Below, one piece after another: positions 9,801 through 18,725 of a DNA stretch of 64,000 nucleotides (its first letter is position 1; each line of letters starts with the position of its first letter). The notes beneath the pieces were generated by a model. That model did not search any database. It saw only the letters and a list, made by a program, of their open reading frames with translations, and was not told where the DNA came from. This DNA comes from Bacteroidota bacterium (lineage in GTDB: Bacteria > Bacteroidota > Bacteroidia > B-17B0 > Aurantibacillaceae), in contig JAIUNM010000003.1 in the NCBI GenBank assembly GCA_020162035.1, positions 164,821 to 228,820 of the forward strand, read 5' to 3'. The position numbers and the translations under genes are program-made.

Positions 9801-10578
9801 TGCTTACCCTCGTACTTATATTATGTTTGATAATATCGACTTTGGAACAGTTAAAGGTCTTTCTGCTGCATTTGACTTCCGCAGAACTGGTGGTTCTAGA
9901 ATTAACTTTAACTATACTTTACAATTTGCCGATGGTTCAGGCTCTAACGCTAACTCGGGTGCTAACTTAGCAAGTACAGGTCAGCCTAACTTAAGAATTT
10001 TACAACCGTTAGACTTTGATCAAAGACATAGTTTTGTATTAAATTATGATTACCGTTTTGGTTCAGAAAAAGATTACAAAGGCCCATCATTTAAAAACAA
10101 ATCGGGTAAAGTAGTTCAACTTTTAGAAGATGTAGGATTTAACCTTTCATTTTTAGTTGGTTCAGGAACTCCTTATACAAGATGGAGCCAAGCTGTTCCT
10201 TTAACAGGTACACGTTCAAATATTCTAGGACAAATAAATGGTTCTACAAAACCATGGAATTTTAGAACAAATTTAAGAATAGACAAAAACATTCCACTTA
10301 AATGGGGTAAAGGAACAGATGAAGAAAAGAAAACAGCTAACTTAAATGTTTACGTTCAAGTATTAAATGTTTTAAATAGAAAAAATGTTTTAAACGTATA
10401 TAACTTTACTGGTAACCCAGATGATGATGGATATTTAACATCAACACAAGCTGCTGCAGCTCTTGCAATTGCAAATAGCGCAATTGGTTTTAGCGATTTA
10501 TATGCTATCAGAGTTAATAACCCAGGAAATTATAACCTCCCACGTCAAACCCGTATTGGTTTGTTATTTGAATTTTAA
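6865..10578 (+). CDS. TonB-dependent outer-membrane receptor, CarboxypepD-like N-terminus
   Basis: A 1237-residue outer-membrane transporter. It has a signal peptide (residues 1-22, ending SAKAQ), then a carboxypeptidase-regulatory-like beta domain (about 25-110, KISLIDNATKEAIPFANV to VGYQAKEI). The plug domain (about 120-230) includes ATTAGVYQADEGKSINVRGG, YFVDGVKV, PQQSIEQLNVITGGVPAMYGD and GAISISTRGP. A long 22-strand-type barrel follows and ends in RQTRIGLLFEF with a terminal Phe, as barrel assembly requires. There is no SusD partner, so it is not a classical glycan-import pair. It is followed within 25 bases by a large secreted protein and then a PorV/PorQ-type barrel. The substrate is unknown. 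Confidence 0.92.
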   Translation: MIKNLLFAIGLVMLLGFSAKAQTGNGAIKISLIDNATKEAIPFANVVAYKDGVQVGVATTDMDGNAVIKPLAPGKYAVKGVYVGYQAKEIKDVLVGDGKTAAVTIPLSNGEGVKLDEVEVVTYQVPLIDPDTKSGQTVTREDYQNLATKDVNSVAATTAGVYQADEGKSINVRGGRTGNTTYFVDGVKVFGTPNLPQQSIEQLNVITGGVPAMYGDLTSGAISISTRGPQSKYFGGVELISSQLTDAYGYNSLGFSFGGPLYKKKDSTKRTVLGFFLSGQGNYIKEPSPSFVPIYVLNDSKLQEIKDAPLVKSPSGTGFIRSSEFVTKEDMTTQKARPNARARSLSINGKVDYAPTENTNITLGGYYEYSDNMNASLGNQIFNSVNNSMSSSRTTRGTISITQKFGKQGGNKDKQQSIIQNPFFRFLASYDNQFSLSQSAKHKDKIFRYGYVGEFKRTFLAKDFAYNYQFIDTFLLNGNPINAYVYTGDRELPVQFTPGSYNPDPALYTSYLVSQSDPNFLSIGYIQGNNGLVNGDSPQSIYSLYNNFGAVPTGYSKSNTQQVRFATSFNADIKNHAFTFGMEFDQRTTSSYGVAASALWTRMRQLANLHTNNVDYQATPELQTQFSGLVPYYYFPNQYNQSVQTKFSESILAKLGLPNDYKGFVNTDELNPDDLNLNMFSAEDLLGNTDNNNLVAYNGYSAQGDKIKGKTSIDKFLNEKDASGRNTFAIGSFKPIYASAYIMDKFDFKDMKFNIGLRVDRYDANQPVLKDRYALHELAKVGDLKSLDYLPAGFSDNIPTNISKDAAVYIAQNPQGGKSPSSITGFREGDKWFDAQGNEISDPTLIQSSDGRPIPLYKDKANYDKKMSLGGFTSYVAAINAMPRIAFSFPISDVANFFAHYDILTQRPTNSLINPLDYYYLDASSSNPVVNNPNQRPQKTVDYELGFSQVLNERKNASLTITSFYREMSNMINQKVIVGAYPRTYIMFDNIDFGTVKGLSAAFDFRRTGGSRINFNYTLQFADGSGSNANSGANLASTGQPNLRILQPLDFDQRHSFVLNYDYRFGSEKDYKGPSFKNKSGKVVQLLEDVGFNLSFLVGSGTPYTRWSQAVPLTGTRSNILGQINGSTKPWNFRTNLRIDKNIPLKWGKGTDEEKKTANLNVYVQVLNVLNRKNVLNVYNFTGNPDDDGYLTSTQAAAALAIANSAIGFSDLYAIRVNNPGNYNLPRQTRIGLLFEF

Positions 10579-10602
10579 TAATTGATAAAAAGGAAAGATA
10601 TT

Positions 10603-13600
10603 ATGAAAAAAGTAGTTTTAAGCATATTAGTTTTATCAAGTAGCGTAATTTTAGCGCGTGAAAAAGCTGGAGTTGAAAGAACCCCATCTTCTTCAACTTC
10701 CGAAAACTTAGGAGGTAAAGTTATGGCTAGCTGTGCTGCCCCTAAAGCAAGTCAAGAGTTAAAAATTAACAACGTACGTACCATTATTTATACAGGTGGA
10801 GATATGTGGTGGAATTTATTTGGCGATGGTAACGCACGTTACATTATTCCAAAAACAGAAAAATTATCACAAGGTATTTCATCTAGTTTTGCTGGTTCTA
10901 TTTGGTTAGGTGGTTTAGATGCTGGTGGATCTTTAAAAGTAGCAGCTATGACTTACCGCCAAAATGGTATAGATTTTTGGCCTGGACCTTTAGATACTAT
11001 TACAGCTACAGCCGATGCTGATATGTGTTTAAAATACGACCAATTATACAGCATGACAAGAGCAGAAGTTGATGGATGGGTAGGAAAAACAGGACCGTTA
11101 ACTACAGCTATAACTAATTGGCCTGGTAATGGAGATATTTTTAAAGGTCAAGGCTTTTACTTAGCTCCTTATCAAGAGGTTGATGGTGTGCCTGGATACA
11201 ACCCAGCATCTGGCGATTATCCTGATTATGATGTTAAAAACTTAGCATTAAAAGATAGTAGAGGTTTTTGTAAAGCAAAATTATTTGGAGATCAAACTTT
11301 ATTTTGGGTATTTAACGATAAAGGTGGCATCCATACCGAAACTCAAGGTGTGCCTATTGGTGTTGAAGTTAGAGCACAGGCTTTTGGTTTTAAAACCAAC
11401 GACGAAATTAATAACATGACATTCTATAGCTACGAAATTCATAACAGATCGTCATTTTCTTTAAATAAAACATATTTTACAATTTGGAATGATGCTGATT
11501 TAGGATATTATTTAGATGATTATGTTGGTTGCGATGTTTCGAGAGGTTTAGGTTACATTTATAATGCTGATGCTTATGACGAAACTACTTCTGGTACTAA
11601 TGGATATGGCGATTTCCCTCCTGCTTTAGGTTGCGATTTCTTTAAAGGCCCTTTAGCTGATCCAGGTGATGGTATTGATAACGATTTTGATAATGGAACA
11701 ACAAATCCTAATTCTGGTATTGATGAAGATGGAGAAACAATTCAAATGAGTCGTTTTACTTATTATAATAATAATATTGGTGCATTCCCTCCGCAAACTA
11801 CTAACCCTGATATTGCAATCCATTACTATAATTTTATGACTGGTTTTTGGAAAGATGGTTCGCCATTTACAACTGGTGGTAACGGGTACGGAGGCACTGC
11901 TCCTGCAACTTTTGTTTATGATGGTAGTCCTGTAACCAACACCGGTTGGACAGAACAAGCAGCAGGTAATTTAGCAGGAGATAGACGTTTTTTACAATCA
12001 GCAGGACCTTTTACTTTAAAACCTGGTGCTGTAAATGATATTACTTTTGGTATTCCTTGGGCGCAATCTCCTGTTAAAGGCGGAAACATTGAATCTTTAA
12101 AATTATTACTTGCAGCAGATGATAAAGCTCAAGCCTTATTTGACAAATGTTTTAAATTATTAGATGGTCCTGAAGCACCTGAAATGGTAATTCAAGAAAT
12201 GGATAAAGAATTAATGTTTTATTTAGTAAATCATAAAGGAACAAATAATTACAGTGTTTATAATAACGATTATAAAGAAGAAGATATTTCAATTATTTCT
12301 GATCCAAGTTCAACAGTACAAGCTTTAGCTAATCCTGATAAAAACTATCGTTTTGAAGGTTATATTATTTATCAAGTTAAAGATGCAAACGTAAGTTCAA
12401 CTGATTTATCTGATGTAACAAAAGCTAAACCAGTATTTCAATGCGATATTAAAAATGGTATAAGTCGTTTAGTTAATTGGGAAGTTGATAATAATATTGG
12501 AGATATAGTTCCAAAAATTAAAGTTGAAGGAGCTGACAATGGTATTGTTACAACATTTAAATTACAAGAAGACGCATTTTCTACTTCGGATAATAAACGT
12601 TTTGTAAATAATAAAACTTATTATTTTATTTCTGTAGCATATGCTCACAACAATTATTTAACTTATGCAAACAATGTTAGTCCTTCAACTAACTCTGCAG
12701 CAAATTATTTAGGTCAAAAACGCCCTTATTTAGAAGGTCGTAAAATTAAAAAAGCTGCTGGTATCCCTGCTATACCTTCTGTTGAAAAAGACGGTACAGT
12801 AGCTCAATCTGCTTATGGTTTTGGCCCTAAATTAACTAGAGTAGAAGGACAAGGAAATGGCGGTAACCAATTAGTTTTAACTCAAGCTTCTGAAGATGCA
12901 ATTGTAGCAAATAACTTTGCTGCTGAAGTTACTTATGAAAATGGAGCTGGTCCAGTTAACATTAAAGTAGTTGATCCTTTAAATGTTGTAAATTCTAATT
13001 TTACTTTTAAATTTATTAAAAATCGTGTAAACAATACTACAGCTACAAACTCTTTAGCTTTACCTTCGGGTACTGTTACAAGATATTTAGGTGATTTATA
13101 TACCGATTCAACAAGTTGGGTTTTAATAAATGAAGGCGATGGAAAAAAATATTATCCAAATACTCCTTCTGGTACTATTGTAGCTACCCCAAGCGGAACA
13201 GTTACAGATTATTATTACCAATCTATTAAAATTAATAACGAATTTTATTTCCCTGAATTAGGTTTATCTGTTGCAGTTCGCCAAGTTGCCGATCCTGCAG
13301 GTGATGTAAATAAATTTGTTGATTTTAGTACTTTAGATGAAACTTATACTGGCCCTGATGCTAATGCATTTTTAGGTGCTTCAATTCAATACCTTAATGG
13401 AACTAACAGTTGGTTAAATCCTGTAGTTGATGATGATGGGTCTTCTCCAACAAATTGGATTAAGGCTGGAGCATTAAAAGGTTCAAAAACCTCGCCTTTA
13501 GGAACTAATGCGGCTGATATTGGCGCAGATGCCTATTATAAAAAAGTTGGCGAAGCGTACGCATTTATGGACCCTGAAAAACGTTTTGCTAATATTTTAG

Positions 13601-15126
13601 GTGGAACTTGGGCACCATATCCACTATGTGCTTCAATATACACAATTGCTTCTGGAAGTAATTTAAATAATGGATTTGCTAGAGTTTTTGGTGGTCCTGG
13701 TTTTGGTAGTGCAGTATGGAATGAAAATAAAAAATACTTAGCTTCAGAAGGTGGAGCTCAAACTTCTGCATTAGCTTCATATTATGGATTATTAGCAACT
13801 TCATTTCCTCAAAACAATTACAATACCGATTTAAGAAAATTAGGAAGTGTTTTAATTGTTTTAACTCGCGATAAATCAAAATGGACACGTTGCCCTGTAA
13901 TTGAAATGCAAGAAAGAGCAGAGTTAAGTGAAGGAAATGCAGTATTTTTCTCTCCAAGAAAACATGCTTCTGTAGATAAAAACGGTTTAACTGTTGCTCA
14001 AGGTGGTAACTCAAGCGAAGCTAACTTAACTTCTTCAACTGGTATGGGCTGGTTCCCTGGTTACGCAATTTGTAAAGAAACTGGCGAACGTTTAAATATG
14101 ATGTTTGGCGAAGATAGTTACCAAAGAAGTAATAATGGTGATGATATGATGTGGAATCCAACCGCAAATAGAAGCAATCCTTACTCTTTTGCTTTTGGTG
14201 GTAAACATTTTATTTATGTGTTTGGTGCAAATACTTCTAAAGGTGTTTTCCCAACAGGTGCACCATCAGCAGATTGGTCAGATGCAAGTTCTCCATTCTA
14301 TATAGGTGGTACTGTTTCTGGTTGCCCTAAATACGATCAAGGTGCTTATGTAATGAATGTGTTAAATAAATATTTTGGAAGTTCAATTTTAGCAACAGGT
14401 AGTACTGGTTATATTCCATTAAATGCTCTCGAAAGAGATATTATGTGGGTTTCTATGCCTATGGTTACAACTGGTAACGAATTTAAAAACCCAGCAAATA
14501 TGCCTTCTGATGTTAAAATTAACATAAACGTTTCTAAACCATACAGATACGGTTATAGTGGTGTATCAACAAGTACAATAGAAGTTTTAAGCGCAAATGG
14601 TAACCAACCTGTTGCTGGTGCTTTAACTACTGTAACAAATGCTGCTCAACAAACTACAATTGTTTCTACAACACCAATTAACGGAAATATTCCTTTATAT
14701 AGATTTAATACTTCTGAAATTGCAACTTTAGTAAATCAAAATGATGTTGCTAAAAATTCGTTAGATTTAATCAAAATAGTACCTAATCCTTATTACGGTA
14801 GCTCTTCATACGAAACTAATAGAATTGATAACAGAGTAAGAATTACAAATTTACCTAATAAATGTACAGTTAAAATATTTACTATGAATGGTACATTGGT
14901 TAGAACATTAAAACGTGATGTTACTGACCAAGAAGATCAAGTAATTGGGAATACTGACATAAGACAAACAAAACGTATTCCATATATGGATTGGGATTTA
15001 AAAAATCAAAGCAACATTACAATTGCAAGTGGTTTATATATTTTCCATATAGATGCCCCAGGAATTGGTGAAAAAATAGTTAAATGGTTTGGTGTTGTAA
15101 GACCACTTGATGTTCAAAATTATTAA
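10603..15126 (+). CDS. Very large exported protein with T9SS type A-like C-terminal domain
   Basis: A 1507-residue secreted protein. The ATG at 10603 was chosen over the in-frame TTG at 10582 because it gives a clean signal peptide (MKKVVLSILVLSSSVILA) and has a purine-rich AAAAGGAAAG just upstream. There is a calcium-binding-like acidic stretch at about residues 354-376 (PGDGIDNDFDNG, GIDEDGE). The last 120 residues look like a T9SS C-terminal beta domain (IVPNPYYGSS, VKIFTMNGTLVRTLKRD, SGLYIFHIDAPG) but end with an unusual tail (KWFGVVRPLDVQNY). The middle shows no catalytic motif I recognise. Its position between a TonB receptor and a PorV/PorQ barrel argues for a surface protein exported by the type IX system. 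Confidence 0.82.
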   Translation: MKKVVLSILVLSSSVILAREKAGVERTPSSSTSENLGGKVMASCAAPKASQELKINNVRTIIYTGGDMWWNLFGDGNARYIIPKTEKLSQGISSSFAGSIWLGGLDAGGSLKVAAMTYRQNGIDFWPGPLDTITATADADMCLKYDQLYSMTRAEVDGWVGKTGPLTTAITNWPGNGDIFKGQGFYLAPYQEVDGVPGYNPASGDYPDYDVKNLALKDSRGFCKAKLFGDQTLFWVFNDKGGIHTETQGVPIGVEVRAQAFGFKTNDEINNMTFYSYEIHNRSSFSLNKTYFTIWNDADLGYYLDDYVGCDVSRGLGYIYNADAYDETTSGTNGYGDFPPALGCDFFKGPLADPGDGIDNDFDNGTTNPNSGIDEDGETIQMSRFTYYNNNIGAFPPQTTNPDIAIHYYNFMTGFWKDGSPFTTGGNGYGGTAPATFVYDGSPVTNTGWTEQAAGNLAGDRRFLQSAGPFTLKPGAVNDITFGIPWAQSPVKGGNIESLKLLLAADDKAQALFDKCFKLLDGPEAPEMVIQEMDKELMFYLVNHKGTNNYSVYNNDYKEEDISIISDPSSTVQALANPDKNYRFEGYIIYQVKDANVSSTDLSDVTKAKPVFQCDIKNGISRLVNWEVDNNIGDIVPKIKVEGADNGIVTTFKLQEDAFSTSDNKRFVNNKTYYFISVAYAHNNYLTYANNVSPSTNSAANYLGQKRPYLEGRKIKKAAGIPAIPSVEKDGTVAQSAYGFGPKLTRVEGQGNGGNQLVLTQASEDAIVANNFAAEVTYENGAGPVNIKVVDPLNVVNSNFTFKFIKNRVNNTTATNSLALPSGTVTRYLGDLYTDSTSWVLINEGDGKKYYPNTPSGTIVATPSGTVTDYYYQSIKINNEFYFPELGLSVAVRQVADPAGDVNKFVDFSTLDETYTGPDANAFLGASIQYLNGTNSWLNPVVDDDGSSPTNWIKAGALKGSKTSPLGTNAADIGADAYYKKVGEAYAFMDPEKRFANILGGTWAPYPLCASIYTIASGSNLNNGFARVFGGPGFGSAVWNENKKYLASEGGAQTSALASYYGLLATSFPQNNYNTDLRKLGSVLIVLTRDKSKWTRCPVIEMQERAELSEGNAVFFSPRKHASVDKNGLTVAQGGNSSEANLTSSTGMGWFPGYAICKETGERLNMMFGEDSYQRSNNGDDMMWNPTANRSNPYSFAFGGKHFIYVFGANTSKGVFPTGAPSADWSDASSPFYIGGTVSGCPKYDQGAYVMNVLNKYFGSSILATGSTGYIPLNALERDIMWVSMPMVTTGNEFKNPANMPSDVKININVSKPYRYGYSGVSTSTIEVLSANGNQPVAGALTTVTNAAQQTTIVSTTPINGNIPLYRFNTSEIATLVNQNDVAKNSLDLIKIVPNPYYGSSSYETNRIDNRVRITNLPNKCTVKIFTMNGTLVRTLKRDVTDQEDQVIGNTDIRQTKRIPYMDWDLKNQSNITIASGLYIFHIDAPGIGEKIVKWFGVVRPLDVQNY

Positions 15127-15148
15127 TATTTAGTTGAATTATTTAGAT

Positions 15149-16216
15149 ATGATTAAAAATTTAAAATATAGTAGTTTGTGTTTAGCAATGATGTTATCTT
15201 GCTCTGCTTTTGCTGGTAATCCAGAACGTGCAGGTCAAGCAGGCGCAAGCCAATTGCTAATTAACCCTTATGCCAGAAACTCTGGTATGGTTGGTTCAAA
15301 TTCGGCAAAAGTTCGTGGACTTGAAGCACAATTTTTAAATATTGCAGGTACTGCATTTACAAGAAAAACCGAAGTAATGATTAACCACTCTGCTTGGTTA
15401 CAAGGTACAGGTATTAACATTAATACTTTTGGTTTAACCCAAGGTGTTGGCGAAACCGGTACTATTGGATTTGGTGTAATGAGTATTAATGCAGGTAAAA
15501 TTGATATAACAACTGAAGATCAACCCGAAGGTGGTTTAGGTACTTATTCACCTACTTTTTATAACATTAGTATGTCATACGCAAAAATGTTTTCTGATAA
15601 TATTTTTGGTGGGATTAATATTAAATTAATAAGCGAACAAATTCCAAACGTTTCTGCTAGAGGCGTTGCTATTGATGCGGGTATTCAATACCATACAGGT
15701 AAATACGATAACATACATATTGGTATTGCTTTAAAAAATTGGGGACCAAAAATGACTTATAGAGGTGATGGTTTAAGCAGACAAGCTCGTGTAAACTATG
15801 GTAATAATTACGAATTAACAGTTAACAACCGTTCGAGCGCGTTTGAATTACCAGCTTTAGTTAATATTGGTACTAGTTACGATTGGTATTTATTAAAAGA
15901 CAGCACAGGAATTAATAAAAAACATAGAATTACATTTAATGGTACATTTACATCTAACTCTTTTACATATGATAACCTTTTATTTGGTGTTGAATATGGT
16001 TGGAAAGAAATGTTAATGCTAAGAGCAGGTTATATGTACGAAAAAGGAATAACTAGCACAACTGATAGAAGAACAGCATTTACAGGCCCAGCTTTAGGTG
16101 CTACTTTTGAAGTGCCTTTTAACGATAAAAAATCAACAGTTGGTTTAGATTATTCTTACCGCTTTACAAATCCATTTGGTGGCTCGCACACTTTTGGAAT
16201 AAGATTGAATTTATAA
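15149..16216 (+). CDS. PorV/PorQ-family outer-membrane barrel protein
   Basis: A 355-residue protein with a signal peptide (MIKNLKYSSLCLAMMLSCSAFAG). The ATG at 15149 is preferred over a TTG at 15134. The mature start ERAGQAGASQLLINPYARNSGMVGSNSAKVRGLEAQFLNIAG is typical of the PorV/PorQ family, FadL-like barrels that work with T9SS substrates. The body is beta-rich (FGVMSINAG, YAKMFSDNIFGGINIKLI) and closes with YRFTNPFGGSHTFGIRLNL. It starts 22 bases after the large secreted gene and so completes a three-gene unit. It may be a dedicated shuttle or anchor for that protein; this is inferred from position only. Confidence 0.87.
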   Translation: MIKNLKYSSLCLAMMLSCSAFAGNPERAGQAGASQLLINPYARNSGMVGSNSAKVRGLEAQFLNIAGTAFTRKTEVMINHSAWLQGTGININTFGLTQGVGETGTIGFGVMSINAGKIDITTEDQPEGGLGTYSPTFYNISMSYAKMFSDNIFGGINIKLISEQIPNVSARGVAIDAGIQYHTGKYDNIHIGIALKNWGPKMTYRGDGLSRQARVNYGNNYELTVNNRSSAFELPALVNIGTSYDWYLLKDSTGINKKHRITFNGTFTSNSFTYDNLLFGVEYGWKEMLMLRAGYMYEKGITSTTDRRTAFTGPALGATFEVPFNDKKSTVGLDYSYRFTNPFGGSHTFGIRLNL

Positions 16217-16234
16217 TTTTTTTTATTATCTTTG
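16205..16234 (+). promoter_or_regulatory. Probable promoter for greA
   Basis: TTG at 16205-16207 and TATCTTTG at 16227-16234 are separated by 19 bases, which fits the Bacteroidota -33/-7 consensus. The -33 element lies inside the last codons of the upstream barrel gene. Expected transcription start is near 16240. Confidence 0.5.
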
Positions 16235-16246
16235 TTTTAAGAATTT

Positions 16247-16280
16247 GAGTCCCGAATCTCGTATTAACGAGACGGGATTC
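16247..16280 (+). promoter_or_regulatory. Stable hairpin between the barrel gene and greA
   Basis: GAGTCCCG-AA-TCTCGT pairs with ACGAGACGGGATTC around a 4-base loop, giving a 14-bp stem with an AA bulge and one G-T pair. The following T tract is weak (TTTGCTTAT). If the promoter just upstream is real, the hairpin lies in the greA 5' leader, ending 23 bases before the start codon. Otherwise it is a terminator for the secretion operon. Confidence 0.55.
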
Positions 16281-16303
16281 TTTGCTTATAGAAACTTAAC
16301 ATT

Positions 16304-16777
16304 ATGTCACAATTAGGATACTATACAGAAGATAGCTTAAAAAAGCTAAAAGAAGATTTGCATCAACTTAAAACAGTTGAAAGAAAAAACTGTACAAACG
16401 CAGTTGCCGAAGCAAGAGATAAAGGCGATTTAAGCGAAAATGCCGAATACGATGCTGCTAGAGAAGCTCAAGCATTGCTAGAAGTTAAAATAGCAAAAAT
16501 GGAAGAAGTTATTGCAAACGCTAGAATAATAGATGAAACACAATTAGACTTAAGTAAAGTTAGCATTTTAACTACAGTTGCTATTAAAAATATTAAAAAT
16601 GGAGCATCTATGAAATATACACTTGTTGCTCAATCCGAAGCTGACTTAAAATCTGGAAAAATTTCTGTCGATTCACCAATTGGCAAAGCATTATTAGGTA
16701 AAAAAATTGGTGAAAAAGTAGATGTACAAATTCCTGCGGGTATGGTTACATTTGAAATAACAAACATTTCAATTTAA
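16304..16777 (+). CDS. greA: Transcription elongation factor GreA
   Basis: Stimulates the intrinsic RNA-cleavage activity of stalled RNA polymerase. It is 157 residues long, the normal length. The N-terminal coiled coil carries the tip acidic motif region (AEARDKGDLSENAEYDAAREAQ), and the C-terminal FKBP-like domain is visible (YTLVAQSEADLKSGKISVDSPIGKALLGKKIGEKVDVQIPAG). It overlaps the HIT gene by one base (TAATG), so the two are translationally coupled. Confidence 0.95.
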   Translation: MSQLGYYTEDSLKKLKEDLHQLKTVERKNCTNAVAEARDKGDLSENAEYDAAREAQALLEVKIAKMEEVIANARIIDETQLDLSKVSILTTVAIKNIKNGASMKYTLVAQSEADLKSGKISVDSPIGKALLGKKIGEKVDVQIPAGMVTFEITNISI

Positions 16778-17175
16778 TGCCCAGTTTATTTACTAAAATA
16801 ATAAACGGAGAAATTCCTTGTTATAAAATTGCTGAAGACGAAAATAATTTAGCGTTTTTAGATATTTTTCCTTTAAAAAAGGGGCATGTACTTGTAGTCC
16901 CAAAATTAGAAGTAGATCAACTATTTGATTTACCCGAGCAAAATTATTTAAACTTATTAGCATTCTCAAAAAAAATTTCTATCACTCTTAAACAAATAAT
17001 TCCTTGTAATAGAATAAGTATGCATGTTGTTGGATTAGAGGTGCCCCATGCTCATATACATTTAATTCCAATAAACACAATAAATGATTGTAATTTCGCA
17101 AATGAAAAATTAAAATTTACAAACGAAGAATTTAAGGCACTTGCCGATGAAATTTCAAAAAAAATAAAACTTTAA
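16777..17175 (+). CDS. HIT-family nucleotide hydrolase
   Basis: A 132-residue histidine-triad protein. The N-terminal FTKIINGEIPCYKIAEDENNLAFLDIFPLKKGHVLVVPK and the triad HAHIHLIP at about residue 90 are plain. HIT proteins hydrolyse adenosine phosphoramidates and related nucleotidyl compounds. The usual NxGxxxGQ stretch before the triad is reduced here to MHVVGLEVP, as in other Bacteroidota homologues that I recall. It is coupled to greA by a TAATG junction and followed 2 bases later by the phosphohexomutase gene, giving a three-gene operon. Confidence 0.9.
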   Translation: MPSLFTKIINGEIPCYKIAEDENNLAFLDIFPLKKGHVLVVPKLEVDQLFDLPEQNYLNLLAFSKKISITLKQIIPCNRISMHVVGLEVPHAHIHLIPINTINDCNFANEKLKFTNEEFKALADEISKKIKL

Positions 17176-17176
17176 T

Positions 17177-18583
17177 ATGGATAAAATTAAATTTGGAACT
17201 GATGGTTGGAGAGCAATAATTGCACAAGACTTTACAGTTGAAAATGTTGCAAGAGTTACAGAAGCAACTTCTAAATGGTTACTTGCTCAATTTAAACAAC
17301 CTACTGTTGTAGTTGGGCACGATTGCAGATTTGCTGGCGAACTTTTTGCCGAAACAACAGCTAAAGTTTTTATTGCAAACGGTATAAAAGTATTATTAGC
17401 AAAAGGTTTTGTTAGTACTCCAATGATTTCGTTAGGCGCAGTTAAATACAAAACTAATTTAGGAATAATTTTAACTGCAAGTCATAACCCACCTTCATAT
17501 AATGGTTATAAAATTAAAGCGCATTACGGTGGCCCTCTAGGCCCTGACGAAGTCCAAGAAGTAGAAGATTTAATCCCAAATTCAGCAAATGGTAATTATA
17601 AAACTATAGATTTAAAAGATGCTGAAACAAAGGGCTTATTAGAAATTGTAAACTTAGAAGACTTGTACATTAAACATGTTGAAGCAAATTTTGATATTGC
17701 AGCAATTAAAAAAGCAAACTTAAATTTAGCTTATGATAGTATGTTTGGAGCAGGACAAAGAGTTATGTCGCGTTTGTTCCCCGAAATTCATCATTTACAC
17801 AACGATCATAATCCAGGTTTTCATGGCCAAGCTCCAGAGCCAATTCATAAAAATTTATTAGAGTTTAGTAATTTTATTAAAAACAATGGCAAAATATCTT
17901 GTGGTTTAGCTACAGATGGTGATGCAGATAGAATTGGACTTTATGACAATGAAGGAAATTTTGTTGATTCGCACCACATAATTTTACTGCTAATTCATTA
18001 TTTAAAAAAATATAAAGGGTTAAATGGTAAAGTAGCCACAGCATTTAGTACAACTGTAAAAATTAAAAATATGTGCGCCCATTATAATTTACCTTTAGAT
18101 GTAGTTAAAATAGGCTTTAAATACATTTGTGGCATAATGGTTAACGAAGATGTTTTAGTTGGTGGCGAAGAAAGCGGAGGTATAGCCATTAAAGGACACA
18201 TTCCCGAAAGAGATGGTATTTGGATGGGTTTAACCATTTGGGAATTTATGGCAAAATCAGGTAAAAGCTTAAAAGAATTAATTCAAGAGGTTTATGATAT
18301 TACTGGTACGTTTTGGTTTGAACGAAACGATCTTCATATAAGCGAAGAAATTAAACAAAAAGTTCTTACAAATTGCAAATCGGGTTCTTATACACAATTT
18401 GGAAAGTATAAAGTATCTAAAATTGATGATTTAGACGGATATAAATACTTTTTTGATGAAAATACATGGTTAATGATTAGAGCTAGTGGAACTGAGCCTG
18501 TTTTAAGAATTTATGCCGAAGCTGCAACAAAAGAATTAACTTTTGATATTTTAGCTGATGCTAAAAAGACTTTATTAGGATAA
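17177..18583 (+). CDS. Phosphoglucomutase/phosphomannomutase family enzyme
   Basis: An alpha-D-phosphohexomutase of 468 residues. The four family motifs are present: the phosphoserine loop TASHNPPSYNGYK (Ser102), the Mg loop DGDADRIG, the sugar-binding GGEESGGIAIKGHIPERDG, and the phosphate-binding RASGTEPVLRIYAE near the C-terminus. It interconverts hexose 1- and 6-phosphates, feeding sugar-nucleotide synthesis. Whether glucose, mannose or glucosamine is preferred cannot be told. It is the last gene of the greA operon and is followed by a strong terminator. Confidence 0.92.
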   Translation: MDKIKFGTDGWRAIIAQDFTVENVARVTEATSKWLLAQFKQPTVVVGHDCRFAGELFAETTAKVFIANGIKVLLAKGFVSTPMISLGAVKYKTNLGIILTASHNPPSYNGYKIKAHYGGPLGPDEVQEVEDLIPNSANGNYKTIDLKDAETKGLLEIVNLEDLYIKHVEANFDIAAIKKANLNLAYDSMFGAGQRVMSRLFPEIHHLHNDHNPGFHGQAPEPIHKNLLEFSNFIKNNGKISCGLATDGDADRIGLYDNEGNFVDSHHIILLLIHYLKKYKGLNGKVATAFSTTVKIKNMCAHYNLPLDVVKIGFKYICGIMVNEDVLVGGEESGGIAIKGHIPERDGIWMGLTIWEFMAKSGKSLKELIQEVYDITGTFWFERNDLHISEEIKQKVLTNCKSGSYTQFGKYKVSKIDDLDGYKYFFDENTWLMIRASGTEPVLRIYAEAATKELTFDILADAKKTLLG

Positions 18584-18608
18584 ATTGCACAAAATGCTCT
18601 TTTATCGA

Positions 18609-18645
18609 AAAAAACCGGTTTTTTAACTAAAAAACCGGTTTTTTG
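18609..18645. terminator. Bidirectional-looking rho-independent terminator
   Basis: Two copies of the self-complementary AAAAACCGGTTTTT lie head to tail. Together they form a stem of about 16 bp (AAAAACCGGTTTTTTA with TAAAAAACCGGTTTTT, loop AC) followed by a T run. It closes the greA operon before accB. Confidence 0.85.
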
Positions 18646-18725
18646 TTAATAAATTCATAAAAAAAGCTATTAAAACTCAAAATTACCATTACTTTTGCCC
18701 CACTAACTATTACACAATTTATAAA

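Noticed and set aside
10582..10602. Upstream TTG start for the giant secreted protein
   Set aside because: It would add seven charged residues before a clean signal peptide. The ATG at 10603 has the better upstream purine stretch.
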